Assembly (NCBI RefSeq): GCF_025660655.1 | Contig: NZ_JAOTIN010000002.1 | Location: 62,001-126,000, forward strand | Origin: Streptococcus sp. CSL10205-OR2 | GTDB lineage: Bacteria > Bacillota > Bacilli > Lactobacillales > Streptococcaceae | DNA: 64,000 nucleotides | Direction: 5' to 3' | Part shown: positions 47,329 through 56,111 of the stretch, one piece after another | Position numbering within the stretch: position 1 is the first letter of the stretch | Layout: each line of letters begins with the position of its first letter | Notes under the pieces: generated by a model | Databases searched by the model: none | What the model saw: only the letters and a program-made list of their open reading frames with translations | Told to the model about the DNA's origin: nothing | Position numbers and translations under genes: made by a program

Positions 47329-48239
47329 TCTCTGGTTACCTCCAAAAAAATATCTTCAAGGCTTGGTTCCATCACTCTCATTTCTTCAGGGAAGATGCTT
47401 AAGTTATAGAATTCTCTCATAATGGCTTTACGTTGATTCTCGTCTGTTCCTTCAATAACAATAGTATTATTTTCTTCAACGATACTTTCTTTTATTATTT
47501 TATCAGAATGTAAAAATTTCTGTTTATCTCCTAAATTGAAAAATTTGATTTCAATATTAGATTGCCTCTTTATTTCTTTTAATTTGGAAATTTCTCCACT
47601 TAAAACATTTTTTCCTTTGTTTAAGATTGCCACATGATCACAAATCGCTTCAACATCAGACAAAATATGTGTCGAAAAAATGACGGTAGTTTGACCTCTA
47701 ATTTTTTTGATAATCTCTAGAATTTCTTTTCTACCAGAAGGATCTAATGCTGATGTCGGTTCGTCACAAATCAAAATTTTGGGCTGGTTTAATAATGCTT
47801 GGGCAATTCCTAGACGTTGCTTCATTCCTCTAGAAAATCCTTTTATTCTTTTATTATCCTTCTCTAATCCTACCAGTTGGAGAAGATAATGGCTTCTCTC
47901 TCTAATTTCACTTTTAGATAATCCTGTAATTTCACCACATAGTTGTAAATATTCTTTTGGCGTCATGTAGCCATAAAATTCAGGAATATCTGGTAGGTAA
48001 CCAATGTATTTATTAGTAGAGGTTTCGCCATAGTGCACCTCTTCATTAAAAATCTTTATACTACCACTATCAATTTTTAAGAAACCTAAAATCATATTCA
48101 TCGTTGTGGTTTTACCAGCACCATTTTTTCCTAAAAATCCTAAGATCGAATTTTTTGGAACACTAAAAGTTAGGCCATTAAGTACTTGATTTTTTCCAAA
48201 TGTTTTTGACAATGATTTTATTTCTAAAGCATTTTTCAT
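47325..48239 (-). CDS. ABC transporter ATP-binding protein (YxlF/BcrA type)
   Basis: 304 residues. Walker A is GKNGAGKTT, signature FSRGMKQRLGIAQAL and Walker B ILICDEPTSALD. The C-terminal domain of about 90 residues is typical of BcrA-like exporters. The ATG at 48239 has GGAAGAGAAG upstream and overlaps the preceding gene in ATGA; longer open frame upstream is spurious. Confidence 0.9.
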   Translation of the reverse strand: MKNALEIKSLSKTFGKNQVLNGLTFSVPKNSILGFLGKNGAGKTTTMNMILGFLKIDSGSIKIFNEEVHYGETSTNKYIGYLPDIPEFYGYMTPKEYLQLCGEITGLSKSEIRERSHYLLQLVGLEKDNKRIKGFSRGMKQRLGIAQALLNQPKILICDEPTSALDPSGRKEILEIIKKIRGQTTVIFSTHILSDVEAICDHVAILNKGKNVLSGEISKLKEIKRQSNIEIKFFNLGDKQKFLHSDKIIKESIVEENNTIVIEGTDENQRKAIMREFYNLSIFPEEMRVMEPSLEDIFLEVTRE

Positions 48240-48436
48240 TTTTCTTCTCTTCCTGTCACAAAATAAAGAATAGGGCCAAGAATTTGAATGATAATAACGA
48301 TCACTATCCAAAAAGCTTTATTTCCAAATTTAAACTTTTCTTGTTTTAGTACACTTTTTAAAGCAAAAATCATTAAAATAACTTCCAAGAAGATGATAGG
48401 TAGCAAAGCTGGTAAATAGTCTTTTAAAGAATTCAT
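48236..48436 (-). CDS. Small PLDc_N-domain membrane protein (YxlE-like)
   Basis: 66 residues with two membrane helices and the PLDc_N pattern: LLPIIFLEVILMIFALKSVL, then WIVIVIIIQILGPILYFVTG and the charged end REEK. It corresponds to B. subtilis YxlE, which precedes YxlF and YxlG in the sigY operon. The ATG at 48436 has AGGAGG 6 bp upstream. Likely an accessory or immunity factor for the exporter. Confidence 0.82.
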   Translation of the reverse strand: MNSLKDYLPALLPIIFLEVILMIFALKSVLKQEKFKFGNKAFWIVIVIIIQILGPILYFVTGREEK

Positions 48437-48507
48437 GATTATCCCTCCTAATATTATCTTTATAAGTATAATAACAGTTAACATAGTCAATAATCAAGCG
48501 ACTTATT

Positions 48508-48533
48508 GTTGACTTTTTTCGTTGAAAGTCAAC
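48508..48533 (-). promoter_or_regulatory. Dyad upstream of the PLDc_N operon
   Basis: 9-bp arms GTTGACTTT/AAAGTCAAC with an 8-bp centre. A further TTGACT and GTTAAC lie between it and the gene. Candidate binding site for the XRE protein; no high-quality promoter can be fixed. The rest of the gap to repeat B (48534-48661) shows nothing clear. Confidence 0.5.
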
Positions 48534-48661
48534 TACAAGGAAACATAATGATACAGTTTAGGACGAGGATTAGATTTTTTAAAATTATGTTACTAATCGC
48601 ACATCTATTTTCAATGAGATGGTGTAAAAGTAAGACAGTTACATGAATAGTTGACTCCATA

Positions 48662-48768
48662 AAAGAAAAACCTCACTATCTGTGAGGTTTGTTGATTATA
48701 GTTGACCACCAACACCTTTATATTTTTCAACAAAGGCGGAGAGTTTTTGAAAGACTGACTGTTTTTAG
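48662..48768 (-). repeat. Direct repeat B carrying an hsdR 3' end and terminator
   Basis: Same orientation as repeat A, about 90% identical over 107 bp. It holds the last 22-24 codons of the hsdR remnant, stop at 48696, and the hairpin AAACCTCAC/GTGAGGTTT. Confidence 0.85.
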
Positions 48769-48988
48769 TAAGATAATTAGGATTAAGAGGACTCATTTTA
48801 GGAAGAATGTCGTTAAGATCTGTTCCATTTTCACTAACATACTCTTTTTTCAAGGACATAAGAAGGTATCGTCTCGCTTCTTCTTGATTAAGATTTTCAG
48901 TACTAATCAAATCGTCTGCTTCTCTTTTTTGTTCTTTCTGAGCGTAGGTAAAGAATTCTTCGATAATGCTTTCTTTATAAAATGGTAA
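48696..48988 (-). pseudogene. C-terminal remnant of type I restriction subunit HsdR
   Basis: About 95 codons remain. The frame opens at LPFYKESIIEEFF, runs through YAQKEQKREADD, GTDLNDILPKMSPLNPNYLT, then loses one A in an A run (five instead of six, as repeat A shows). In the restored frame it ends KKQSVFQKLSAFVEKYKGVG. The pattern fits the C-terminus of streptococcal HsdR. The helicase and nuclease parts and hsdM/hsdS are absent from this window. It starts 10 bp behind the RloC-like gene. Confidence 0.72.
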
Positions 48989-48998
48989 TTAATTTCTT

Positions 48999-51200
48999 TT
49001 ACTCATTAATGCCCATCATCATATTATAATGACCTTCGTGATTTGTTTTTATAAAAATGTCTTTAAATACTCTTTGATAAGATTCAATTGTTCTGTCTTG
49101 AAGTTCAACAAATAGGTCGTCATTAATGCTATGTGAACCATCATTAATCCACGAAATTAGAGAACGACATATTTGTTTATCCTCTTTAGAATCAAAATTT
49201 AAAATTAAGTCATCATCACCATACTTTCCAAGCAATTTGAAATAATTTTCAATTATTCTACGCATTATGTTTTGAATTGTTAGACTTGATTTTATATCAT
49301 TGCTTTTCAATTCTTGCCAAAGCAGTTCATAAGAAGATTGAATGGGATTCTCCATTTCAAAATTTTGCAAACTGGTAATTTTATCATTTTTTCTTAGAAT
49401 CCAATAGTTGGTCTTATTGCAAGTTTTAGTTCTTCCATCAATAAAAGACACTTCTTTGTGAAAATACACATTATGAGTTAATAGAATTAATTGTTTTATA
49501 TTTCCTATATCTTTCTTTATTGACTTAATAATGTCTTTTAGAAGAGTACTAACAACAAACAAGACATTACTGTCCAAGCTTGAAATGGGGTCATCAACTA
49601 TTAAAACTCTTTCATTGTTTACTTCGTCTTGTGAAATTCCTCCTTTTGCCAATTGTAAAAAGTATAGAAAAGTGATAAAAGTTATTTCCCCCTCACTTAA
49701 AGTGGATTCTGCAATTGTGCCGTCTTCTCGTTGAATTTGATAAAATCCATCTTCTTGTGCGCGAACAATTTCAAAGTTTAAAAATCCGTATGATTTTAAT
49801 AATCGGTTAATTTCATCAATAGTTGGTTGAATACTTGTAATATTCTTACTCAAATTTTTAATTTCAACATCTAATTTTCTGTACTCTTCTCGCTTTGCTT
49901 TGAATTGACTTTCTAAATTTGAAATTCCCTTTTCTAAACCATCTTTTTTAGATTTAAAAGAAGTTATTTCAGTTTTATAATCCTCAGTGATAAACTTCCA
50001 AATAGCTTTAATAAGGTTATTACGTTCACTTTCATAATTTTCAACAATCTTATTATGTGCTTCAATCTCAGCATTAGCTCCATTAATCAACTCAACAATA
50101 AAATTAAATTGCTCTTTTGTCGATATCAATTCAACACTTCGACTCGGTTCTTTAATTTTGTTATTTAGATATTGTATATTTGTACTATTTTGACTAATAA
50201 GAGTCTTTAAGAAAGCGGAAAATTGATCAATATCAAGTTTAGTATTGCTTAATATTTTTTGTTTTTCTTCAATAGCATTTAGTTGATTTATTATATTTTG
50301 AGTCAAATTGCTATATTCCTCTTTTAAACTTTTAATCAACTCAATATCATTTAAATAAGATTCATCAAAAAAAATTTCTAATTGTTTTTTAAATTCCTCA
50401 GTTATTGTTTGTTGTTGACAAAAGGGACAAATATCATCCTCGATATAATCTCTACCTTGATTTACCCAATCATTGATATTTATTTTTTGAATCAATTTTG
50501 CTATATCTACATCTGCTTTTCCGACTATAATTTTTCCCCAAATTTTATTTTCTTCAATTTTCAATACCTTATCAAATGAAATTAGATTTATTGGTTCGAT
50601 TCTTTGAGGTCTCTCCCCGAATATTGTTTCGGCTTTTTCTTTTAAATTTTCAAGCGTTTCTAATTTTTCAGTGTTTGATTCTGACTCTTGAATAAGTTTA
50701 TTTTTAAATGATTCCTTTTGTAAAAAACCTTTAAAAGCCTCCTTAAAATAAGTTTCATTTTTCTTGTAAACTTTTTGCCAAGTTGTATCCCTAAATTGAT
50801 TTTCTAATTCTTCTTTCTTTTTCTTTTGGACTTCAAGAGTTTCTTTTTTCTTTATCCCTTCCTCTTTGATTCTCTTTAATTCATCAGTTTTAGATTCAAT
50901 TGTTCTTATATCTTCAGCAGTGGCTTCACCTAATGTAAAAACTCCATTTAATTTTCCTTTTCCAAAGTTACGTTCTCTAAAATTTTTATTATAGACCAAA
51001 ACATCTAATGGTTGATCATTTGTCCAATTCATTGAACAATCATTATATTTAGTATCAGTTTTGTCATAAATAAAATTTGAAATTGTTGTTTTTCCACTAC
51101 CATTTGATCCATAAACAAAGTTTATTTCTCTTAATTTTTCAAAACACACGCCATTTTCATCGTAACTTCCAATATTTTTTATTAAAATTGAACTAATCAT
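48999..51200 (-). CDS. RloC-like zinc-hook ABC-type ATPase, candidate anticodon nuclease
   Basis: 733 residues of the AAA_13 (RloC/PrrC-like) group. Walker A GSNGSGKT is at 31-38, a long coiled coil covers about 95-460 with a CPFC zinc-hook (Cys258, Cys261), the ABC signature is LSEGE (501-505), Walker B VLIVDDP (532-538), D-loop SSLD and H-loop His576. In the C-terminal part Arg647-x3-Glu651 and His690 have the spacing of the RloC anticodon-nuclease triad. Such proteins cleave tRNA when phage blocks a linked type I restriction system. The hsdR remnant behind it supports that origin. Whether the nuclease is active is inference. Confidence 0.8.
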   Translation of the reverse strand: MISSILIKNIGSYDENGVCFEKLREINFVYGSNGSGKTTISNFIYDKTDTKYNDCSMNWTNDQPLDVLVYNKNFRERNFGKGKLNGVFTLGEATAEDIRTIESKTDELKRIKEEGIKKKETLEVQKKKKEELENQFRDTTWQKVYKKNETYFKEAFKGFLQKESFKNKLIQESESNTEKLETLENLKEKAETIFGERPQRIEPINLISFDKVLKIEENKIWGKIIVGKADVDIAKLIQKININDWVNQGRDYIEDDICPFCQQQTITEEFKKQLEIFFDESYLNDIELIKSLKEEYSNLTQNIINQLNAIEEKQKILSNTKLDIDQFSAFLKTLISQNSTNIQYLNNKIKEPSRSVELISTKEQFNFIVELINGANAEIEAHNKIVENYESERNNLIKAIWKFITEDYKTEITSFKSKKDGLEKGISNLESQFKAKREEYRKLDVEIKNLSKNITSIQPTIDEINRLLKSYGFLNFEIVRAQEDGFYQIQREDGTIAESTLSEGEITFITFLYFLQLAKGGISQDEVNNERVLIVDDPISSLDSNVLFVVSTLLKDIIKSIKKDIGNIKQLILLTHNVYFHKEVSFIDGRTKTCNKTNYWILRKNDKITSLQNFEMENPIQSSYELLWQELKSNDIKSSLTIQNIMRRIIENYFKLLGKYGDDDLILNFDSKEDKQICRSLISWINDGSHSINDDLFVELQDRTIESYQRVFKDIFIKTNHEGHYNMMMGINE

Positions 51201-51399
51201 TCTAAATAAATAAGAATATTAACAAAATATATTACTGTTTTTTAACAACAATATACTATATCCTAACCTTTCTTTTTTATAATTTAAATAAATTATAAAA
51301 TATTCTATCGGTTTTTGCACGTATTTATACAATTGATAAAAGTATTTTTTATCTTTAATTTATTTTAAAACTCAATTTTTACACTAAAAGCACAAAAAA

Positions 51400-52020
51400 T
51401 CATTTCAAATATTGCTTAATTTTGTCACGATTTTCTGCGACAACTGCTCTTCGATAGTTCTTCTCACCTTTGCTGTTCTTAACAATGTTCCACAAAATAG
51501 CTGCCACTTTTAGCTTATTGGTATACTCTTGACTGATGTCATCGGCATGGAAATCTTTTAAAAAGAGATTCCACTGACTTGTTGAATGGTCGTATTTAGC
51601 ATAATCGGAGTCTCCACGGTAAATGCTGAGCATATCAGCAATGGTAAAGTCAAAATTCTGTTCTCTTTTGACCTTACGCCATGCTGTTGCCATATCTGCC
51701 GTGAATTTAAAAGGAGAGACACCAGTCAAATCAGAAAAATACTCTCTAAATGTGGCATTAAAAGAAAATCCTCAGATCAGTAATGGTGTATCAAGACTTA
51801 TCTCTTCAACTCGTTTTTTGGGAACTATTTTGCTCGATTTTCTAATCAAATCCCCATCAAAGTAAGCTTTGATAATCTGATTTAACTCTTTCTTGGTCCC
51901 ACGATATTCCAAGTCCAGAGACTTACAAATTTCTGCCAGTTCCTTACGATAACAATAATATTTTTCAAATTCTTCAAATGATTTAATGCTTTTAAACTCA
52001 GGTCTATTTTCTATCACCAT
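51400..52020 (-). pseudogene. SAP-domain gene interrupted by an in-frame TGA
   Basis: From the ATG at 52020 the first 82 residues include a SAP-like helix pair (LAEICKSLDLEYRGTKKELNQIIKAYFDG) and end at TGA (51774-51772). The same frame continues without a break: GFSFNATFREYFSDLTGVSP, TADMATAWRKVKREQ and SQWNLFLKDF to a stop at 51400. This is the layout of SAP plus DUF6434-like proteins of about 200 residues. Either a single nonsense mutation inactivated it, or two fragments are made. The 199 bp to the RloC-like gene are AT-rich and show nothing. Confidence 0.8.
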
Positions 52021-52035
52021 CAACTCTCCTCACTA

Positions 52036-52587
52036 TTACTTATCATCCATAGAATCAATGACAGCATGATTTAACTGTGAAGGATGAGGTGCTTGCACCT
52101 GAGAACCAGCTAAAAAATCAGCAAAATGTCGTTTATCTTTTCTAAGAATTCCCATGGCAAACATATCCAACATAAGACCAATACTTAGAATTTGTAAAAC
52201 AAGGCTTATAGTATCAAAATCATGGTAAATGCCGTGAATGGTAGCCATATGCCCCAACTGCCAGGGTAAAAATTTAATCACATTTCTGATGAGAGCAAAA
52301 CGAAACTGTTTTTTCTTGAAATGCATTCTTAACCCTGTTTTCTTTTTACCAATACTACCACCACGCCAATCAAGGTAAGAAAACAGCAAAACAATTGGAA
52401 CAACAGACGTCAAGGTAGCTATTAGTTGTGACGTAACCTCTGAAAAAAGAGGTATGCCACCAAAGAACAGTTGATAAAATAAGGTCGCTACTAGAAATAA
52501 CAAAAAGAGGTAGCCAACAATCACTAGCCAATCTATCAATAATTCTTTTAACCTTGTTTTGAGTGGGATGTCATTATCTTTAATCAT
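52036..52587 (-). CDS. RDD-family membrane protein
   Basis: 183 residues and about four membrane helices. The family landmarks are LKTRLKELLIDWLVI at the N-terminus, LDWRGGSIGKKKTGLRM after helix 2 and RHFADFLAGSQV near the C-terminus. Function unknown; RDD proteins may be ion exchangers. It ends 15 bp before the SAP gene and is likely cotranscribed with it. Confidence 0.8.
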   Translation of the reverse strand: MIKDNDIPLKTRLKELLIDWLVIVGYLFLLFLVATLFYQLFFGGIPLFSEVTSQLIATLTSVVPIVLLFSYLDWRGGSIGKKKTGLRMHFKKKQFRFALIRNVIKFLPWQLGHMATIHGIYHDFDTISLVLQILSIGLMLDMFAMGILRKDKRHFADFLAGSQVQAPHPSQLNHAVIDSMDDK

Positions 52588-52933
52588 TTGATACCTCTTT
52601 CTAAAATATCGTTTTATGATTAGTGCTCAGGTAACAATTGTTACATCGAGATTGATTTCTACAAGTTATCTTTACTCTTATTATACCATGCTTATGAGGT
52701 TAGTCATGTAAAATTGCTAACATAATAACATCAAAAGAACACCCCAATCGTTAGATTTTGTGTCTAACTTTTAGGGTGCGGTTCATAATACTAAAGTCTT
52801 TTGATTTCTTTTTTTAGTTTAATATTTCTTTATAAATAAATTCTTATTATCTTGAAATAATCAGCGATAAGTGTGACATGAATAAAACCCAACTTGTCCA
52901 TTGAATCTATAATTCTCCGATGCAAATCTAGCT
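52588..52933. other. Intergenic stretch of about 346 bp
   Basis: Between the AlkC-like gene and the RDD gene. It contains the IS-like terminus at 52738-52787. No other open frame, RNA or promoter could be supported; short stretches behind the AlkC-like stop do not continue its frame. Confidence 0.6.
52738..52787. mobile_element. Probable solo end of an IS3-family (IS150 group) element
   Basis: Read on the minus strand it begins TGAACCGCACCCTAAAAG, then TTAGACA, resembling the ends of IS150-group elements common in streptococci. The arms CACCCTAAAAGTTAGA and TCTAACGATTGGGGTG fold into a hairpin with 13 of 16 pairs. No transposase frame remains. It could also be a terminator hairpin for a neighbour. 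Confidence 0.5.
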
Positions 52934-53668
52934 TCACTTGACATTGCGGGAACCATGTTTGATAACCCATTTAGATTCTTTACTCAAATCACCTTTTTCC
53001 CAACTCCTAACAATAAAATAAAACTTTTCTTCATCTTCCTTATATAAGTCATTGAGATTATTGGCGACACTTTTTTGAATATACTTGTCTTTGTCATCTT
53101 TTAGGTTTGTTAAAATCTTATAATACTGGTCAAAATAATCTAAAGCAGTATATAGCTTTTTCGCCCATGGTAGCCTAATACGAAGGCATTCACTAGAAAG
53201 TCTTCTAACCCTTTCATTTGCATCCATGCTCCACTCTTCTAATACCTTCATGGTTTCCTTCGGGTATTTTTTTATTAGTGGTCTCATGCAATACTCTGAC
53301 GTAAATCTCTTAGTCAGTTCTTTACTGAAGGATAGACTAGCCTCTAGGTAATCTTCACCATATCGTTCGACATATTTTCCAATCGGCCAAAGCCACCAGC
53401 CTTCAGAAAAGGCACCAGCATTTCCTTTTAATTCATCCCCCAGTATTTCATAAAAAATCAAAAGTGTCTCTTCATAGCCTAAATTGATAGACTCATATAG
53501 GGCTTTCGCTATTAAGTCCTGTCTTTGATTAAATTCCAGTTGTTCAATAGAATTTCTTGTGAGTTCAAGAAATTTTTTACTATTAAAATCGTTACTTATT
53601 GCTGCTATCTTATTTGACATCATTTTTAAGTAATCAATATCATAATAGTCTTTCACTTTTTTAGCCAT
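52934..53668 (-). CDS. AlkC/AlkD-like DNA alkylation repair protein
   Basis: 244 residues made of HEAT-like helical repeats. WPIGKYVERYGEDYLEASL, LTKRFTSEYCMRPLIKKYP, WSMDANERVRRLSSECLR and KYIQKSVANNLNDLYKED are characteristic of the AlkC subgroup of DNA glycosylases that remove 3-methyladenine-type lesions. The C-terminus stops at HGSRNVK, where relatives often continue for some residues, so slight truncation is possible. It starts 3 bp behind the membrane-protein gene. Confidence 0.8.
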   Translation of the reverse strand: MAKKVKDYYDIDYLKMMSNKIAAISNDFNSKKFLELTRNSIEQLEFNQRQDLIAKALYESINLGYEETLLIFYEILGDELKGNAGAFSEGWWLWPIGKYVERYGEDYLEASLSFSKELTKRFTSEYCMRPLIKKYPKETMKVLEEWSMDANERVRRLSSECLRIRLPWAKKLYTALDYFDQYYKILTNLKDDKDKYIQKSVANNLNDLYKEDEEKFYFIVRSWEKGDLSKESKWVIKHGSRNVK

Positions 53669-53671
53669 TTT

Positions 53672-54172
53672 TTATTCCATATTCTTAAGATTTTTAATAA
53701 TACTAATGACAACAAACCATAAATAAGCAATAAAGCCATTAAGTAAAACACCAAAAGTGTTGAATTCAGGTCTTAGATTACCATAAACTGATAATAAAGA
53801 AAAAACTAAAAAGATGATTGGAAGAACAGAGCTTGGTGTCTCATTTTGGGCAAACTGTTTTTTTAATTTTCCAGTGTACCATAACGTAATAATCTGACCA
53901 ATAATACTAAACAAAAGGATTATAAATCCAATAACAGCAAGAAAAATTCCTCCTGTAACAGCAATCTCAGGATCAACTTCTCCAGCACTCTCCAAACCTA
54001 AACCGGCAAGTAAACTACCACCAAGAATAACAGGAATGGCAATAATTAGAGTAATGATAATGGCTATGATAGCAAATATTCTTAATAGTTTAGCAACGAC
54101 AAAACCTTTTTCTGAAAGTCCTTTTTTGTCGTTAGGGTCTACATTTTTAAACAACAAATTAAAATTATTCAC
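53672..54172 (-). CDS. Small membrane protein of unknown function
   Basis: 166 residues with four hydrophobic helices (about 28-52, 70-95, 115-132, 138-160). The loop after helix 2 is basic (YTGKLKKQFAQNE). No family recognised. First of two genes with the AlkC-like gene. The 224 bp upstream of it hold only the guaA terminator and AT-rich sequence. Confidence 0.7.
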   Translation of the reverse strand: MNNFNLLFKNVDPNDKKGLSEKGFVVAKLLRIFAIIAIIITLIIAIPVILGGSLLAGLGLESAGEVDPEIAVTGGIFLAVIGFIILLFSIIGQIITLWYTGKLKKQFAQNETPSSVLPIIFLVFSLLSVYGNLRPEFNTFGVLLNGFIAYLWFVVISIIKNLKNME

Positions 54173-54332
54173 AATAGTTTTTCCTTTCTACAAACAATTA
54201 TAAGATTAAAAAGTTTATAAATAAATTATATCATATTGTTTGAGTTTTTATAACAAGATATAAAAATATAAATATGCAGATTTATTTTATTCGCTACTTT
54301 TAATAAGAAATAAACATTTTCACTAACTTTAA

Positions 54333-54380
54333 AAACTTAAAAGAGAGAAACTAATTTCACAGTTTCTCTCTTTTAAGTTT
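54333..54380 (-). terminator. guaA terminator
   Basis: 20-bp perfect arms beginning AAACTTAAAAGAGAG, loop AATTTCAC. It is one of the strongest hairpins in the window. Confidence 0.9.
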
Positions 54381-54396
54381 ATACAACAAAGTTCTC

Positions 54397-55962
54397 TTAT
54401 TCCCACTCAACTGTTGCTGGTGGTTTGCTGGTAACATCATAGACAATACGGTTAACGTGGTCTACTTCATTAACGATACGTACTGAGATTTTTTGGAGAA
54501 CATCCCAAGGAATCTTAGCAAAGTCTGCTGTCATCCCATCTACTGATGTGATGGCTCTAATTGCAATGGTATAGTCGTAGGTACGACCATCTCCCATAAC
54601 TCCAACTGAGCGTACACCGGTATTAACGGTGAAGTATTGCCAGATGTCACGGTCAAGTCCTGCTGCTGCTATTTCTTCACGCAAGATAGCATCTGATTCA
54701 CGAACGGTTTTCAAACGTTCTTCTGTGATTTCACCAATGACACGAATGGCTAATCCTGGTCCTGGGAATGGTTGGCGCCAAACAATCTCATCAGGCATAC
54801 CAAGTGCCGTTCCAAGCGCACGTACTTCATCTTTAAAGAGGGTGTTTAATGGTTCAATCAACTCAAATTGCATGTCTTCAGGAAGGCCACCAACATTGTG
54901 GTGTGACTTGATGGTTTGCGCTGTCTCAGTGCCTGACTCGATGATATCAGTATAAAGAGTTCCTTGTGCAAGGAAGCTCACGTCTTTAAGTTTACTTGCC
55001 TCATCATCAAAAACATAGACAAACTCGTTGCCGATGATTTTACGTTTCTTCTCAGGATCATCAACCCCAGCTAGTTTATCAAGGAATCGTTTTTGCGCAT
55101 CCACTTTAATGATATTAAGACCAAATTTACCGCCAAGCATCTCCATGACTTGCTCAGCCTCACCTTTACGAAGTAAGCCGTGGTCAACAAAGATAGATGT
55201 TAGTTGGTCGCCAATCGCTTTTTGAAGAAGAACACCGACAACTGACGAGTCCACACCACCTGAAAGACCAAGAAGGACTTTTTTATCACCAACTTTTTCA
55301 CGGATTTTTTGGATTTCAAGATCGATGAAATTATCCATAGACCAGCTACGTGAGGCACCACAGATGGTGACAGCAAAGTTTTTAAGAATGTCATTGCCGT
55401 AAACAGAGTGACGCACTTCTGGATGGAATTGAATACCGTAAAGGCGTTTGTCAGCATTTTCAATGGCCGCAAAAGGACAGTCTAGTGATTCCCCAGTCTT
55501 AACAAAGCCTTGAGGGATTTCTGTGACCGCATCACCATGACTCATAAGAACAATTTGTTCTTCTGGCGTATTCTCAAATAATTGAGAAGTTTGTGTCAAG
55601 TTTAATTGTGATTGACCATATTCACGATTTCCTGCCGTTCCAGCTGGTACCACTTTACCACCCAAAGTATGAGTGATTAACTGCATCCCATAACAAATCC
55701 CAAGAACGGGAATTCCCAATTCTAAAATTTCTGGGTCAATTTTAAAACTATCTTCTTCATAAACAGAATTTGGACCACCTGATAAGATAATTCCAATCGG
55801 GTTAATAGCGCGAACTTCTTCTGCAGAAATCTTGTGACTCATCAACTCAGAAAAAATGCCTAACTCACGGATACGACGTGTAATCAACTGATTATACTGA
55901 CTACCGTAATCTAGAACAATAATTTTTTCAACATCATTTAACATACTAGCAACTGTGCTCAT
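54397..55962 (-). CDS. guaA: GMP synthase (glutamine-hydrolysing)
   Basis: Converts XMP to GMP with glutamine and ATP. It has 521 residues. The N-terminal class I amidotransferase has GICYGMQ (catalytic Cys) and the His/Glu of GIQFHPEV. The ATP-pyrophosphatase has the P-loop [12 protein letters not shown]; the dimerisation domain ends [14 protein letters not shown] at 55962 is chosen: GAGAAAGGGA lies upstream and it matches other GuaA starts; the upstream frame is spurious. Confidence 0.97.
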   Translation of the reverse strand: MSTVASMLNDVEKIIVLDYGSQYNQLITRRIRELGIFSELMSHKISAEEVRAINPIGIILSGGPNSVYEEDSFKIDPEILELGIPVLGICYGMQLITHTLGGKVVPAGTAGNREYGQSQLNLTQTSQLFENTPEEQIVLMSHGDAVTEIPQGFVKTGESLDCPFAAIENADKRLYGIQFHPEVRHSVYGNDILKNFAVTICGASRSWSMDNFIDLEIQKIREKVGDKKVLLGLSGGVDSSVVGVLLQKAIGDQLTSIFVDHGLLRKGEAEQVMEMLGGKFGLNIIKVDAQKRFLDKLAGVDDPEKKRKIIGNEFVYVFDDEASKLKDVSFLAQGTLYTDIIESGTETAQTIKSHHNVGGLPEDMQFELIEPLNTLFKDEVRALGTALGMPDEIVWRQPFPGPGLAIRVIGEITEERLKTVRESDAILREEIAAAGLDRDIWQYFTVNTGVRSVGVMGDGRTYDYTIAIRAITSVDGMTADFAKIPWDVLQKISVRIVNEVDHVNRIVYDVTSKPPATVEWE

Positions 55963-56080
55963 GGGTTCCCTTTCTCTTGTTGTTAAAAACAACCTTTTTT
56001 GATATTTTACCATATTTTTAAGCATTACACACTGTAAAAATGATAAAAAGTTTAAGAAGATGCCTAATCATAAATAAAAA

Positions 56081-56105
56081 AAGAGAGATGCTAAGCACCT
56101 CTCTT
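56081..56105 (-). terminator. gyrA-srtA terminator
   Basis: 11-bp arms (AAGAGAGRTGC type) with a 3-bp loop and six T on the minus strand. Confidence 0.85.
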
Positions 56106-56111
56106 AGTAGT

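Noticed and set aside
48240-48311. Longer start for the ABC ATPase
   Set aside because: The extra 24 codons overlay the preceding PLDc_N gene in another frame; the ATGA overlap start has a proper ribosome site.
48611-48910. 99-residue minus-strand open frame
   Set aside because: Its first half is the hsdR remnant in frame, but after the lost A it runs out of frame through the repeat and terminator. The true tail lies in the other frame; treated as pseudogene.
51772-51774. TGA as a selenocysteine codon
   Set aside because: No selenocysteine insertion hairpin was seen after it and no selenoprotein family matches; a nonsense mutation is simpler.
55963-56025. Longer GuaA start giving 542 residues
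   Set aside because: The extra 21 codons are not seen in other GMP synthases and the ribosome site lies before the ATG at 55962.
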